Positions 38,385-46,886 of a stretch of DNA of 64,000 bases are shown here, one piece after another. The notes beneath the pieces were generated by a model, which was not told the DNA's origin, made no database searches, and worked only from the letters and a program-made list of their open reading frames with translations. The stretch is from Paenibacillus daejeonensis DSM 15491 (GTDB lineage Bacteria > Bacillota > Bacilli > Paenibacillales > Paenibacillaceae): assembly GCF_000378385.1 (NCBI RefSeq), contig NZ_KB899666.1, positions 279,933 to 343,932 on the forward strand. The letters are read 5' to 3'. Within the stretch, counting starts at the first letter, position 1; every line of letters starts with the position of its first letter. Position numbers and translations under genes: made by a program.

Positions 38385-38571
38385 CTAACGGCCACCACGG
38401 CGCTTATTACAGCACTAAACACACCTCCGCCAACCTAACGGCCACCCACGCAGTTATTTGCGCGAAAATGGGCGCCATGCACACGAAAATGCTTAAATAA
38501 GTGCGCTCATGTCCGTTAGAATGTAAAACCCTCGATTTGGACCTCAATACCTGCGCTGGTGTCCGTTACAG
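38385..38571. repeat. mirrored 50-bp periodic repeat array (type CTAACGG)
   Basis: Two direct copies CTAACGGCCACC at 38385 and 38435, each followed by a TTATT block, and two inverted copies GTCCGTTAG and GTCCGTTAC with CCGTTA starting at 38513 and 38563. Spacing is 50 bases in both pairs. This is the same plan as the array at 17860-18050 with unrelated sequence. The rest of the gap 38304-38642 shows no gene. Confidence 0.8.
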
Positions 38572-38642
38572 CGTAAAAATGGCCCTGCCGACCGCTCAGA
38601 TGGCCCGCTTAGATGGCTGCAATTAGGATGTATGGGTGTATG

Positions 38643-38677
38643 CAAAAAAACCAAGAGCGCAAATGCACTCCTGGTTC
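38643..38677 (-). terminator. intrinsic terminator after the purine permease
   Basis: AACCAGGAGTGC / GCGCTCTTGGTT stem on the minus strand followed by seven U, about 60 bases after the permease stop. Confidence 0.9.
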
Positions 38678-38736
38678 TTTAAAGTAACAAACTTCCGGGG
38701 CGAGGGCCGCTAACGCTCGCCAATTTCCTAAAACCC

Positions 38737-40128
38737 TTAATGCCCGTCCATGAACAGGTAACGCGCCACGATGAGAATCGCGAGGACCCACATCAGCCAG
38801 TGCACGTTGTATTTCTCCTTGGCTTTGCCGCTCAGGTTGGCAACGACGGCCAACACAACGTAGAACACGATACCGAACGAGATACCGTTCGCGATGTTGT
38901 ACGTGAAAGGCATCAGCGTAATCGTCAGGAAAGCTGGTACCGCATGAACCATATCCGAGAAATCAATCTCTTTGACCGATTGCATCATCAGGACGCCGAC
39001 CACGATCAGCGCCGCTGCTGTCGCCGAACCAGGTACAAGTGCAATCAGCGGGGAGAGGAACAACGCGAGCAAGAAACACGCGCCAGTCGTAACAGCAGTC
39101 AGACCTGTGCGGCCGCCCTGAGCGATCCCGGACGAGCTCTCCACATAGGCAGTTACGGTACTGGTACCGAGCATGGCACCGCCGCTGACGCCGATCGCAT
39201 CAACGAACATCGCTTTGCCGACTTTCTTGCGGCCCTTCTCCTTGTCTTTCATGATGCCCGCACGGTTGGCCGTACCAACCAGCGTGCCGAAGGTATCGAA
39301 GAGCTCAACGAATGTAAATGTCAGGATGACGGTAATCAGACCGACCTCAATGACACCAGCGAAGTCAAAAGCCATGAAGTTCAGCTCGCTAAAGTCAGGC
39401 GCCCAGCTCTGCCCGCTCACTGCGTCGCTTACATTAACATTGCCGATCAGAATGGCAACGATTGTGGTGGCCACGATGCCGAACAAAATCGCACCTGGCA
39501 CCCGCAGGACCATCATAACCGCGATAAGCAGAATCCCCAGTACAGTCAGCAGCACGCCTTGATCATGCAAGCTGCCCATATGGATAACCGATTCAAATCC
39601 CATCAGGTTCGTGAAGGTACCCGCCTGAACATCCTCCGTTGTCTCAACTGCGATGCTCAGCAAGCCACTGTTCTTGAGACCGATGATGGTAATGAACAAC
39701 CCGATACCGACGGTAATTGCATGCTTGAGACTGTCCGGCACCGCGACGAGCAGCATCTGCCGCAGCTGCGTGATCGTGAGCAGGATGAAGATCAGACCCG
39801 AGATAAAGACTGCGGTGAGCGCCATCTCCGGCGTAATCGGCGTCCCTGTCGCAGCGGAAGCCAAGACGACTGAAGCAAAATACGCATTCAGGCCCATGCC
39901 CGGTGCGAGCGCAACCGGGAAGTTAACGAACAATCCCATCGCGATGGTGAAGATACCCGCCGAGAGGGCGGTGGCCAGGAAGACTGCATGCCAACTGAGT
40001 CCAGTCGGCTCGAGGATGCTCGGGTTGACGGCCAGGATGTAAGCCATCGTCATAAAGGTCGTCAAGCCCGCCATAATTTCCGTTCTGACATTTGTTCCGT
40101 TTTCCTTCAGACGAAAGAAACGTTCCAT
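38737..40128 (-). CDS. pbuG: guanine/hypoxanthine permease, AzgA type (PbuG-like)
   Basis: 463 residues from the ATG at 40128 (GGGGAGGA site); an in-frame start at 40215 is not supported. The protein has 12-14 hydrophobic segments. MTMAYILAVNPSIL, ALAPGMGLNAYFA and GTSTVTAYVESSSGIAQGGRTGLTA match the AzgA branch of NCS2 permeases, which import hypoxanthine and guanine. Control by a guanine aptamer in its leader supports this substrate range. Confidence 0.94.
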   Translation of the reverse strand: MERFFRLKENGTNVRTEIMAGLTTFMTMAYILAVNPSILEPTGLSWHAVFLATALSAGIFTIAMGLFVNFPVALAPGMGLNAYFASVVLASAATGTPITPEMALTAVFISGLIFILLTITQLRQMLLVAVPDSLKHAITVGIGLFITIIGLKNSGLLSIAVETTEDVQAGTFTNLMGFESVIHMGSLHDQGVLLTVLGILLIAVMMVLRVPGAILFGIVATTIVAILIGNVNVSDAVSGQSWAPDFSELNFMAFDFAGVIEVGLITVILTFTFVELFDTFGTLVGTANRAGIMKDKEKGRKKVGKAMFVDAIGVSGGAMLGTSTVTAYVESSSGIAQGGRTGLTAVTTGACFLLALFLSPLIALVPGSATAAALIVVGVLMMQSVKEIDFSDMVHAVPAFLTITLMPFTYNIANGISFGIVFYVVLAVVANLSGKAKEKYNVHWLMWVLAILIVARYLFMDGH

Positions 40129-40289
40129 TTTCTTTGTTCCTCCCCAAAATAGGTTGTGAAGCAAGTCGAAACAACTGCCTTCCAAGCGTGTACCCGAGCC
40201 AAAGAGGCTCGCCACGCTGGAACACCGTTCGTTTCATTCTGGAGAATTCTAAGCTGTCTGACCGCCAGGGACGCTCATGACTTAGAATT

Positions 40290-40325
40290 AACAAAAAACC
40301 TGCAAGGAAACCTTGTCTCCAAGGC
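40290..40325 (-). terminator. probable attenuator hairpin in the purine permease leader
   Basis: CCTTGGAGACAAGG and CAAGGTTTCCTTG can each form short stems on the minus strand before a run of six U (40292-40297). A longer GC-rich hairpin (arms around GGCGCGA and TCGCGCC) lies at about 40342-40395 just after the aptamer. Which one terminates is unclear. Confidence 0.5.
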
Positions 40326-40398
40326 ATCTCTTCCAGGTTCGCGCAAAACGGCAACAGCAAACGGCGCGAGCGGCTTCGCGCCGCCGTTCCATTGCCGA

Positions 40399-40467
40399 TT
40401 TTCGTAGCCAGATCATTACGGTGACCTCGTAGAGACTTCCGGGCCGATTCCCGGAATTATACGAAAA
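40399..40467 (-). ncRNA. purine riboswitch aptamer, guanine type, purine permease leader
   Basis: On the minus strand: P1 TTTTCGTA/TACGAAAA, P2 TTCCGGG/CCCGGAA with loop AATCGG, junction GTCTCTAC, loop 3 ACCGTAAT in a P3 AGGTC/GATCT. The 3' junction reads GGCTACG, so the specificity base is C (guanine type), while the neighbouring A73 is replaced by G, loop 2 is one base short, and the base of P3 has a G-G opposition. It is divergent but clearly of the class. Confidence 0.88.
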
Positions 40468-40534
40468 ATATGCTTTTTTTGTTATCCATTACTAGCGACG
40501 TCAATCCGTGTCGCTTCTGCTTGTCCAGATTCAT

Positions 40535-40562
40535 TTTATAGACGGGTGGCTGTTTTTGTCAA
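40535..40562 (-). promoter_or_regulatory. promoter of the purine permease transcript
   Basis: TTGACA (40557-40562) and TATAAA (40535-40540) on the minus strand, 16 bases apart, about 70 bases before the aptamer. Confidence 0.7.
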
Positions 40563-40585
40563 CTAGTGTCCAGAAATCTCCACCA

Positions 40586-40634
40586 CAAAAACAAGCCCTA
40601 CCTCCTGTCTCGGGTGAGACGGCGGTAGAGCCCT
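40586..40634 (-). terminator. intrinsic terminator after the lipoprotein gene
   Basis: A long stem between AGGGCTCTACCGCCGTCTC and GAGACAGGAGGTAGGGCT on the minus strand followed by GTTTTTG. Confidence 0.85.
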
Positions 40635-40653
40635 GTCCTGATAAAGGTATGAA

Positions 40654-41538
40654 TTACTGATTTACAATTGAATCAAGAGTCGCGTGTACAGCCGGCTCGA
40701 AGCCTTCCGACGCTTCCGATGGCACCGTCTCGATCTCGAAAATATAGCCTTGGCCATCGACTTCCTTGACAATGTACTGGCTCGCCTGTTCCTCATTGAC
40801 TGCGCTCAGATGAAGAACCGCATCCGTCATCGCTTGGTCACCTTCCAGCTCTTCTACATTACCAATTCCAGCGAGCTTCTCCTCGGCTTCTAGGCGCAGC
40901 TCATCGGTATTATAATCCGAAGGCAGCTTGGTAATAATCGCCTGCAGGGATTCATCGGCCGACATCGTCAGCTTGTTCTCTGCCGCATCGAAATCCAGGA
41001 CGTCAAGAACATACAGAGCGTAGCCTTCTGCTGTCTCCAGCTGTGCTTCCCGCTCCTCCTCCACGCCTTCCACCGTCACAGTAAGCGTCTTGGTAGCCGG
41101 GAGTTCACTCGTGTCGCCCGAGCCTGCGCCGCCTGTAGCGTCATCTGCCAGCTCCAGCTTGGTCAATACCAGCTGCTTGAGCGAATCGTCGCCCTCAATC
41201 GGATGCTCTTCATACGTATAGGCTACGCGAGCGTCATCCTCAAGCTCATTCACGAGCTCGTCCATGCCCTCGCCCAGACGGAATGCCTCTGGCCCGTTCT
41301 CGGTCTCGATTTCAATGGAATTATTATCGATCTGTCCTTTGTAGATGCCGACCCCCTCGATTGTCGGTACCTCTTCAGGCTGATTGCCAGGATCATTCTG
41401 ATTGTTTTGGTTGTTCTGGTTATCCGCTACATTGCTCCCTGGTGCGAGTGGCTGATTGGCACTGCCTCCGCAGGCCGCCAGTGATACCGCCAGCACGGCT
41501 GTGGCTGTCATCAGCACAATTCGGTTTGTTTTCTTCAT
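40654..41538 (-). CDS. uncharacterised lipoprotein
   Basis: 294 residues from the ATG at 41538 (GGAGGTG site). A lipoprotein signal ends with SLAAC; mature Cys is at about residue 22. An Asn/Gln-rich linker (about 38-55) precedes a domain of about 85 residues (IEGVGIYKGQIDNNSIEI..) and a second domain (about 125-290). The protein is strongly acidic, as usual for exported proteins of this group. I do not recognise a family for the second domain; it may be one of the many repeat-free surface lipoproteins of Paenibacillus. Confidence 0.75.
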   Translation of the reverse strand: MKKTNRIVLMTATAVLAVSLAACGGSANQPLAPGSNVADNQNNQNNQNDPGNQPEEVPTIEGVGIYKGQIDNNSIEIETENGPEAFRLGEGMDELVNELEDDARVAYTYEEHPIEGDDSLKQLVLTKLELADDATGGAGSGDTSELPATKTLTVTVEGVEEEREAQLETAEGYALYVLDVLDFDAAENKLTMSADESLQAIITKLPSDYNTDELRLEAEEKLAGIGNVEELEGDQAMTDAVLHLSAVNEEQASQYIVKEVDGQGYIFEIETVPSEASEGFEPAVHATLDSIVNQ

Positions 41539-41585
41539 GATGAACACCTCCACTAGGTTAGACGGATGAGTAAGGGAAAGGTTTC

Positions 41586-41625
41586 AAAAAAAAATCCGGC
41601 CCCCGCCGCAAGGCGAGAGCCGGAT
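41586..41625 (-). terminator. intrinsic terminator after the oxidoreductase gene
   Basis: ATCCGGCTCTCGCC / GGCGGGGGCCGGAT stem on the minus strand followed by nine U. Confidence 0.93.
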
Positions 41626-41640
41626 GTTAGCTAATTAAGC

Positions 41641-42660
41641 TTACAGGTTAACGATTGTTCCGTTCGCTTGGGACTCAAATGCAGCCAGAATGACGGCAAG
41701 CGATTTGCGACCTTCTTCGCCGGAGATGCTCGGTGGCGTCTTAGTGATGATCGCATTCACAAACTCGTCGATCACACCGCTGGTGGTTTGCGCTTCATTG
41801 GTCGCAATCGCGCCAACTTTGTGACGCTCGACGGAGCCGTTGCGCAGCTCGACGATGACTTGATCTTCAGGATCGGTACCGATCTTGAGGACGCCGTTCT
41901 CGCACCAGATCACCGTGCTGTTATCTTCACCCTTGTAGTACGTCCAGCTTGCCACGAGGGAGCCGATCGCACCACTCTTCATGCGCAGCACGACGTTGGC
42001 ATTATCGTCGATATCAGTGTCCTTCTTGTCCAGGGTGCCGATGAAGCCTGTAACCGAAGCGACTTCATCATTGATCAACCAACGGATGAGGTCAGACTTG
42101 TGCACGCCCAGGTCGCCCATAGCGCCCAGTGCAGCCTCTTCCTTGCGGAAGAACCAGCTCTCGCGTCCATCCAGACTCCAGCCTTCTGGTCCAGGATGGC
42201 CAAAGGACGTACGGAATGTCAGCACACGGCCGAGGATACCGGAGTCCAGGATTTGCTTGGCCTTCACGTGAGGCGGCATCAAACGCTGGTTGTGGCCAAC
42301 CATCAGATAAACGCCTGCTTCCTTGGCTGCAGCAATCATCTGCTCCGCTTCTTCGTCGGTCACTGCCATCGGCTTCTCAACCAGGACATGCGCGCCAGCC
42401 TTGGCAACTGCGATGGATTGCGAGGCATGCAGCGTGTTCGGCGTACATACGCTTACTGCGTCCGGCTTTTCTTCCTTCAGCATATCCTCGTAATTGTCAT
42501 AAGCGTTGGCTCCGTAATGCTCGGCCATTTCCTTGGCACGATCCAGCTTAGGATCAACGAAGGCAATGAGCTCCACATTTGGATTCGCAGCGTACTCCGG
42601 GATGTGTCTACGTTGGGCGATGGCCCCGCAGCCGATAACAGCAACTCTGATCTTTTTCAA
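41641..42660 (-). CDS. Gfo/Idh/MocA-family oxidoreductase
   Basis: 339 residues. The Rossmann domain begins VAVIGCGAIAQRRHIPEY, with the family motif AGAHVLVEKPMAV (Lys in EKP) at about residues 88-100, and a C-terminal beta sheet domain with ALGAMGDLGVHKSDLIRWL. These enzymes oxidise or reduce sugars and inositols with NAD(P). It follows the TIM-barrel isomerase gene by 50 bases, so the two probably work on the same sugar, as in inositol or similar polyol pathways. Confidence 0.93.
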   Translation of the reverse strand: MKKIRVAVIGCGAIAQRRHIPEYAANPNVELIAFVDPKLDRAKEMAEHYGANAYDNYEDMLKEEKPDAVSVCTPNTLHASQSIAVAKAGAHVLVEKPMAVTDEEAEQMIAAAKEAGVYLMVGHNQRLMPPHVKAKQILDSGILGRVLTFRTSFGHPGPEGWSLDGRESWFFRKEEAALGAMGDLGVHKSDLIRWLINDEVASVTGFIGTLDKKDTDIDDNANVVLRMKSGAIGSLVASWTYYKGEDNSTVIWCENGVLKIGTDPEDQVIVELRNGSVERHKVGAIATNEAQTTSGVIDEFVNAIITKTPPSISGEEGRKSLAVILAAFESQANGTIVNL

Positions 42661-42710
42661 TGCGATAACCCCTTTATTAAATGATGGTAGGATATCCGTC
42701 CTGCGGATAA

Positions 42711-43478
42711 TTAGTTGTAGTTAGCCTTGAGCCACTCGCGGCTCGTGCGCACCGACGCCAGCGGCGGATTGGTACAACGGTCTTGCTCGACGATGATCCA
42801 TTCGACCTTCGCCTTGCCAGCGGCTTCGATAATTGGCAGCAGGCTCAGATCGCCTTCGCCCAGTTCCACGGTGTCGATCGGCTGATCCTTCGGTCCTTCA
42901 CGGAAGTCCTTAAGGTGCAGCAGCGGCAGACGGCCTGCATATTTGGCGATATAAGCCAATGGATCTTCACCAGCATATTGAACCCAACCGAGGTCCATCT
43001 CGCATTGCAGCAGGTCGGCATCAATCTGGGTGTACATAGCGTCAAACACATACTCGCCGTCGATTTTCAGATCGAATTCGAAGGCATGGTTATGGTAGCA
43101 GAGCGTCAGACCATTTTCTTTCATGGTCTGGGCGATGGAGCGCATACGGTCGAACAGCGCCTGCCATGTTTCCGTGCTCTCGCGCACCTCTTCGCCAACA
43201 TAAGGGATAATGGCGTACGAAGCGCCGATTGTTTTCAAGTAAGCGATTTCACCTTGCAGATCTTTGATCAAGTTATCCAGGCTGACATGGCTTCCGATTG
43301 CCTTGAGGTTCAACTCATCCAGCACTTCACGCATGCGCTCTGCCGGTACACCAGCATAGCCTGCGAATTCTACGCCTTCATAGCCCATTTCAGCGATTTG
43401 GCGAAGTGTGCCTTCCATGTCCGCATTCGCGTCTTCACGTACGGTGTACATTTGCAAGCCGATTCCCATCTTGCTCAT
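42711..43478 (-). CDS. sugar phosphate isomerase/epimerase (xylose isomerase-like TIM barrel)
   Basis: 255 residues of the IolE/hydroxypyruvate isomerase-like AP-endonuclease-2 fold. Metal-binding positions are seen in TLCYHNHAFEFD, CEMDLGWVQYAGEDP and LLHLKDFREG, plus a late VEWIIVEQDRCTN. The start MSKMGIGLQMYTVREDA is typical. First gene of a two-gene operon with the oxidoreductase, divergent from an AraC-type regulator gene. Confidence 0.92.
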   Translation of the reverse strand: MSKMGIGLQMYTVREDANADMEGTLRQIAEMGYEGVEFAGYAGVPAERMREVLDELNLKAIGSHVSLDNLIKDLQGEIAYLKTIGASYAIIPYVGEEVRESTETWQALFDRMRSIAQTMKENGLTLCYHNHAFEFDLKIDGEYVFDAMYTQIDADLLQCEMDLGWVQYAGEDPLAYIAKYAGRLPLLHLKDFREGPKDQPIDTVELGEGDLSLLPIIEAAGKAKVEWIIVEQDRCTNPPLASVRTSREWLKANYN

Positions 43479-43616
43479 CGTAGCACTTCCTAACTATTGA
43501 GTTTTAAAGAGGGCTCGAAAGTCCATTGCCGGCCTTTTTGAGCTCGCACTTTGTTTGTACTAGAAACCATTATAGGAATATTGCAATCCATATACAATGT
43601 AGGATATGGTTATGAC

Positions 43617-44447
43617 ATGAACAATTCTGCTATTACTATTGCCAAGCCGGAGGTGCGAGTGCGGATGTGCGGCTACTCGTACCATGCCCAGCCTTTTTAT
43701 ACCGAAGAACGCCCTGGCCTGAGCACCTACCTGTTCCGCATTCAGACTGAAGGTCACGCACATGCCCTGGTAGGCGGTGAGATGTGTCCCATCGGGCCAG
43801 GCGATCTGCTGCTCTATTCTCCGGGCGAGATGTACCGTCTGCAAGTAAGCGAAGTCGAGCATCCCACGCGGGGCTCCGTTCTAATGAGCGGCGATTACTA
43901 CCTGGCCTGTGACGGCAGCTGGGTCGATCAGTGGTGGAGCCGTCGTCCCCCTCAGCAATTGATCCGAATGGCCGATGATGAGAAGCTGCTGGCGCTCTGG
44001 CGGCTGCTCCTTCTGGAGAAGCGGCGTCTGGAAGCGGAGAACGAAGAACTCACCGTCAGTTTGCTAAAATCGCTATGCCTCAGCTTCGACCGACTGGCCG
44101 GCGAGACCCGCAGCACCCCTGGCAAGCCCTTCATCGCTTCGCGCATGAAGAGCTTCATCGAGGAGCACGCCACGACTGCTTTTAAGATCGAGGACCTCGC
44201 CAATCATATTGGTCTCAGTGAATCTCGGACCGCGCATTTGTTCAAGGAATGGCACGGCGTGACCGTGATTGAGTATGTGCATGAGGTACGCTTGGCCATC
44301 GCTGAGGAGCGGATCCGCTACAGCTCGCTCACGCTCGAGCATATTGCCGAGAGCTGCGGGTTTCGCAGCTACTCCTACTTTTTTCGCGTTTTCCGGCGCA
44401 AGTTCGGACTCTCCCCGGCGGACTATCGCCAGCAGGCCAAGCTGTAG
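43617..44447 (+). CDS. AraC-family transcriptional regulator
   Basis: 276 residues from the ATG at 43617; an in-frame start at 43551 lies in the promoter region. An N-terminal cupin sensor domain (about 15-150, with CPIGPGDLLLYSPGEMY) is joined to a C-terminal AraC double helix-turn-helix (about 175-275, ending CGFRSYSYFFRVFRRKFGLSPADYR). It is divergent from the isomerase-oxidoreductase operon and is the likely sugar-responsive activator of it. Confidence 0.92.
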   Translation: MNNSAITIAKPEVRVRMCGYSYHAQPFYTEERPGLSTYLFRIQTEGHAHALVGGEMCPIGPGDLLLYSPGEMYRLQVSEVEHPTRGSVLMSGDYYLACDGSWVDQWWSRRPPQQLIRMADDEKLLALWRLLLLEKRRLEAENEELTVSLLKSLCLSFDRLAGETRSTPGKPFIASRMKSFIEEHATTAFKIEDLANHIGLSESRTAHLFKEWHGVTVIEYVHEVRLAIAEERIRYSSLTLEHIAESCGFRSYSYFFRVFRRKFGLSPADYRQQAKL

Positions 44448-44465
44448 GTCGCGTTTAGTTCGCCT

Positions 44466-45167
44466 CTACTGCGCCTCCTCCATCTTGGCTTCAAGCCTGG
44501 CAAGGTCTATAATGTGGACCATTTTGTTGCGGATCGCAATCAGGCGCTGATCCTGCAGCTCCAGCAGCACCTTGGTCGCCGTCTCGCGCACCGAGCCCAC
44601 CATATCGGCAATTTGCTGATGGGTCAGCTTCACCTCAATCAGGATGCCCTCCCCGGAGGGATCGGGCTTGCCCCGCTCCGCCGCCATCCGCAGCAGACGC
44701 TTGACGATGCGCGTGCGGACATTGAGGAACGTCAAATCATAGATCTGCTGATTGGCTCGCCGCAGCCGTTCCATCGTGTAGTTCAGCATGTGCAGCGCCA
44801 GCCGGGGGTGCTTCTCCAGCAAGCCTTCAAAATCTGGCCGCCGTAGCGCCAGCAGCTTGGTCGGGGTCATTGTCTCCGCTGTTGCCGACCGTAGCAGTCC
44901 CGGCTTCATGAGCGCCATTTCCCCAAAAAAATCGCCATCCTGCAGCACGGCGAGGATCACCTTTTTCACCCCATCAAAGCTGTAGATATGGACTGAGCCG
45001 GAATAGATAAAATAGATCTCGTCGCCGACATCCTCCTCAATAAAGACGATCTCGTTCCTCTTGAGCGTTCGCATATTCATCCACGGCATGACCTGTGCCA
45101 GCACCTCCGGCTCCAATTCCCGAAAAAAAGGAATCTTCTCCCGCAGTAAATCCTGATTGACCTTCAA
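44466..45167 (-). CDS. Crp/Fnr-family transcriptional regulator
   Basis: 233 residues if translation starts at TTG 45167, where GGGGGTG lies 6 bases upstream; a GTG at 45176 is too close to that site. It has a cyclic-nucleotide-binding fold (about 15-130, with GSVHIYSFDG and DGDFFGEMALM) and a Crp-type winged helix (LTHQQIADMVGSVRETATKVLLEL). The N-terminal Cys cluster of Fnr is absent, so this is not an oxygen-sensing Fnr. It is convergent with the AraC gene. Confidence 0.9.
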   Translation of the reverse strand: MKVNQDLLREKIPFFRELEPEVLAQVMPWMNMRTLKRNEIVFIEEDVGDEIYFIYSGSVHIYSFDGVKKVILAVLQDGDFFGEMALMKPGLLRSATAETMTPTKLLALRRPDFEGLLEKHPRLALHMLNYTMERLRRANQQIYDLTFLNVRTRIVKRLLRMAAERGKPDPSGEGILIEVKLTHQQIADMVGSVRETATKVLLELQDQRLIAIRNKMVHIIDLARLEAKMEEAQ

Positions 45168-45382
45168 CCGATTCACCCCCGTATATGACAAGATATTTCG
45201 ACAAAAGCCTTTCCTTTTCCTTCCTGTCGTTCTTGCCAAGCACCTAAAAGCTGCGTAAAAGCCCCATCTCGCTCCTCTCGGAAACTTCCACACCAAAAAT
45301 ATGGATTATTATTCTAATTTATGTTAATCTGTTCTCAGCTTAGCGATAAGCAAGTTTCTGACACGAAGGGAGATGTGTTCAA

Positions 45383-45415
45383 ATGGCAGCTACTACTATG
45401 GTGGTTTCGTCTTAG
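45383..45415 (+). CDS. putative leader peptide of the APH-fold kinase gene
   Basis: A 10-residue frame MAATTMVVSS with a GAAGGGAG site about 9 bases upstream of its ATG. It ends 12 bases before a large nested hairpin and two terminators. Size, ribosome site and place fit a regulatory leader peptide. The alternative is the remains of a lost gene or a chance frame. Confidence 0.45.
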   Translation: MAATTMVVSS

Positions 45416-45426
45416 AACTGAATAGA

Positions 45427-45617
45427 GGCATATGCACGATAAAGGGTCCCGGAAACATCTAAAAAAATCGGGAATTGCCCGTTTTCTTTGCTATGCCATC
45501 CCAAGTAACCTTTCGTGAATAATGCTGTTAGCAGATACGATGAAGGTCGTATCTTTTTTGCGTCCTGATGCCGCGTAACAGCAGCTTCCTTCGAGGCTGC
45601 TTGTCCGCGGCTTTTTT
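45427..45617 (+). promoter_or_regulatory. structured leader with two tandem terminators (candidate attenuator)
   Basis: Hairpin H1 spans 45427-45497 (GGCATA/TATGCC outside, GGG-TCCCG and CGGGA-N4-CCC inside). Terminator T1 is AGATACGA/TCGTATCT plus six U (45533-45559). Terminator T2 is CCGCG-N5-GCAGC and GCTGC-N5-CGCGG plus six U (45571-45617). GCTGTTA at 45524-45530 can pair with TAACAGC at 45576-45582, which would break T2. No other gene lies between these and the kinase gene. Confidence 0.6.
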
Positions 45618-45664
45618 GCGTCCACAAAATGACATGAAAAGAATATAAAATGGAGGCTAGAACC

Positions 45665-46684
45665 GTGAATATTAAACTTGAAACGCTGAACCATGTGTTG
45701 AGCAAACAACTGGCTACGACGATTACTCGCACTGATTACCAAACAGAGCAACTACATGGCGGGACGGTAGGACAGGTGCATCTGGTATCAGGGACCGCTG
45801 AAACCGCGAATGGGGAGAAGCTGCCTTTCCGACTCGTGCTAAAGGTCCAAAGTAAATGGGAACGTTACGGCGATCCCGATTCGTGGCGTCGGGAATATGA
45901 TCTCTACCTGTCTGACTTGGGCTCGACGTTCTCGCAGAATTTTCGCTGGCCCACGTGTTATCACGCGGAGATGAATGCCGAGGAAGAGAAATTTGAGTTA
46001 TGGCTGGAATACATCGAAGGTGTATCTGGTTCGGACTTGACCGGTGACATGGTTGAACAGGCCGCGCTTGAATTGGGGCGTTATCAGGGCAAGCTGTATG
46101 CGGAGCAACCCGCTGTGCTGCTGAGCCTGGGTAATCTGAGCATTCCGGATCTGATGAAAAATACGTATCTCCATTACCGGTCATGGCCTGTCGTCTACGA
46201 TTACATCCGTTCGGCGGACTGCGCATTTCCACAGCATGTGCGGCAAATGCTCATTGAGCTCGACGAGCAATCGGATGCGATTCTTGCCCGTATCGAGCAG
46301 TTGCCCCTCGTGTTATGCCACCGGGACTTCTGGGTGACGAACCTGATCTATGCCGACGGGACCTTCGGCGTCATCGATTGGGACACGAGCGGCTGGGGCC
46401 GCCTAGGCGAGGATATCGCAAGCCTGATTGCGGACGAAGCCGATATTAATCACATGGTCGACTATTACCAGCGGTGCGTCCCCTCCTACTATAGAGGGTT
46501 CTCAGAGTTTGCGGACGCCCCTCCTCTATCAGACCATTGCGTCTATGAACTTATTCTGCTCATGTTCGGATATAGGCTGGTGGAATGGTATCTCCACGAG
46601 GAGGAAGATGATACGAAGGCGGAGCATCTCCAAACCCTTGAGCAAATTTATAAGATGAAGAACGATCCGACATTCACCAAATAA
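45665..46684 (+). CDS. APH/choline-kinase-fold phosphotransferase
   Basis: 339 residues from the GTG at 45665, which has GGAGG 8 bases upstream; the ATG at 45650 has no site. The catalytic loop HRDFWVTNLI (His-Arg-Asp at about 222-224, with a following Asn) and the metal site VIDWDTSGWG (about 241-250) are those of the aminoglycoside phosphotransferase superfamily. An N-terminal GGTVGQVHLV loop precedes the Lys of RLVLKVQ. It may phosphorylate an aminoglycoside, macrolide or a metabolite such as a choline- or sugar-like compound; the inducible-looking leader favours an antibiotic or stress link (inference). Confidence 0.88.
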   Translation: MNIKLETLNHVLSKQLATTITRTDYQTEQLHGGTVGQVHLVSGTAETANGEKLPFRLVLKVQSKWERYGDPDSWRREYDLYLSDLGSTFSQNFRWPTCYHAEMNAEEEKFELWLEYIEGVSGSDLTGDMVEQAALELGRYQGKLYAEQPAVLLSLGNLSIPDLMKNTYLHYRSWPVVYDYIRSADCAFPQHVRQMLIELDEQSDAILARIEQLPLVLCHRDFWVTNLIYADGTFGVIDWDTSGWGRLGEDIASLIADEADINHMVDYYQRCVPSYYRGFSEFADAPPLSDHCVYELILLMFGYRLVEWYLHEEEDDTKAEHLQTLEQIYKMKNDPTFTK

Positions 46685-46704
46685 CTACCAGGACTGTGGC
46701 CCAC

Positions 46705-46757
46705 AAAAACACTCCCTTCTACTTGCCCAAGCAGGCACATGAAGGAGAGTGTTTTTT
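46705..46757 (+). terminator. intrinsic terminator after the kinase gene
   Basis: AACACTCCCTTC / GAAGGAGAGTGTT arms with an internal small hairpin (TTGCCC-AAGCAGG) and six U. Confidence 0.9.
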
Positions 46758-46838
46758 CATTTGCTTACACCGTAGCCAACTTAAGGAGCAGTAAAAATAA
46801 TAAAGCTTGATTTATTAGTAGTAAGCTGATAAGATTCA

Positions 46839-46870
46839 ATATATCAAATAGATATATCAAAAAGATATAT
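46839..46870. promoter_or_regulatory. two overlapping palindromes upstream of the PadR gene (probable operator)
   Basis: ATATATC-AAATA-GATATAT (46839-46857) and ATATATC-AAAAA-GATATAT (46852-46870) share their middle arm. They lie directly before the AGGAGG site of the PadR gene, as expected for autoregulation. Confidence 0.7.
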
Positions 46871-46886
46871 TAGGAGGCGTCGCAGC

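Noticed and set aside
38740..39873. 377-residue plus-strand frame opposite the purine permease
   Set aside because: Mirror frame of a conserved membrane protein; very polar, with no start signal.
44514..44846. 110-residue plus-strand frame
   Set aside because: Opposite the Crp/Fnr-type gene and without family similarity.
45412..45751. Minus-strand frames over the kinase leader
   Set aside because: They cross both plus-strand terminators and have no ribosome site.
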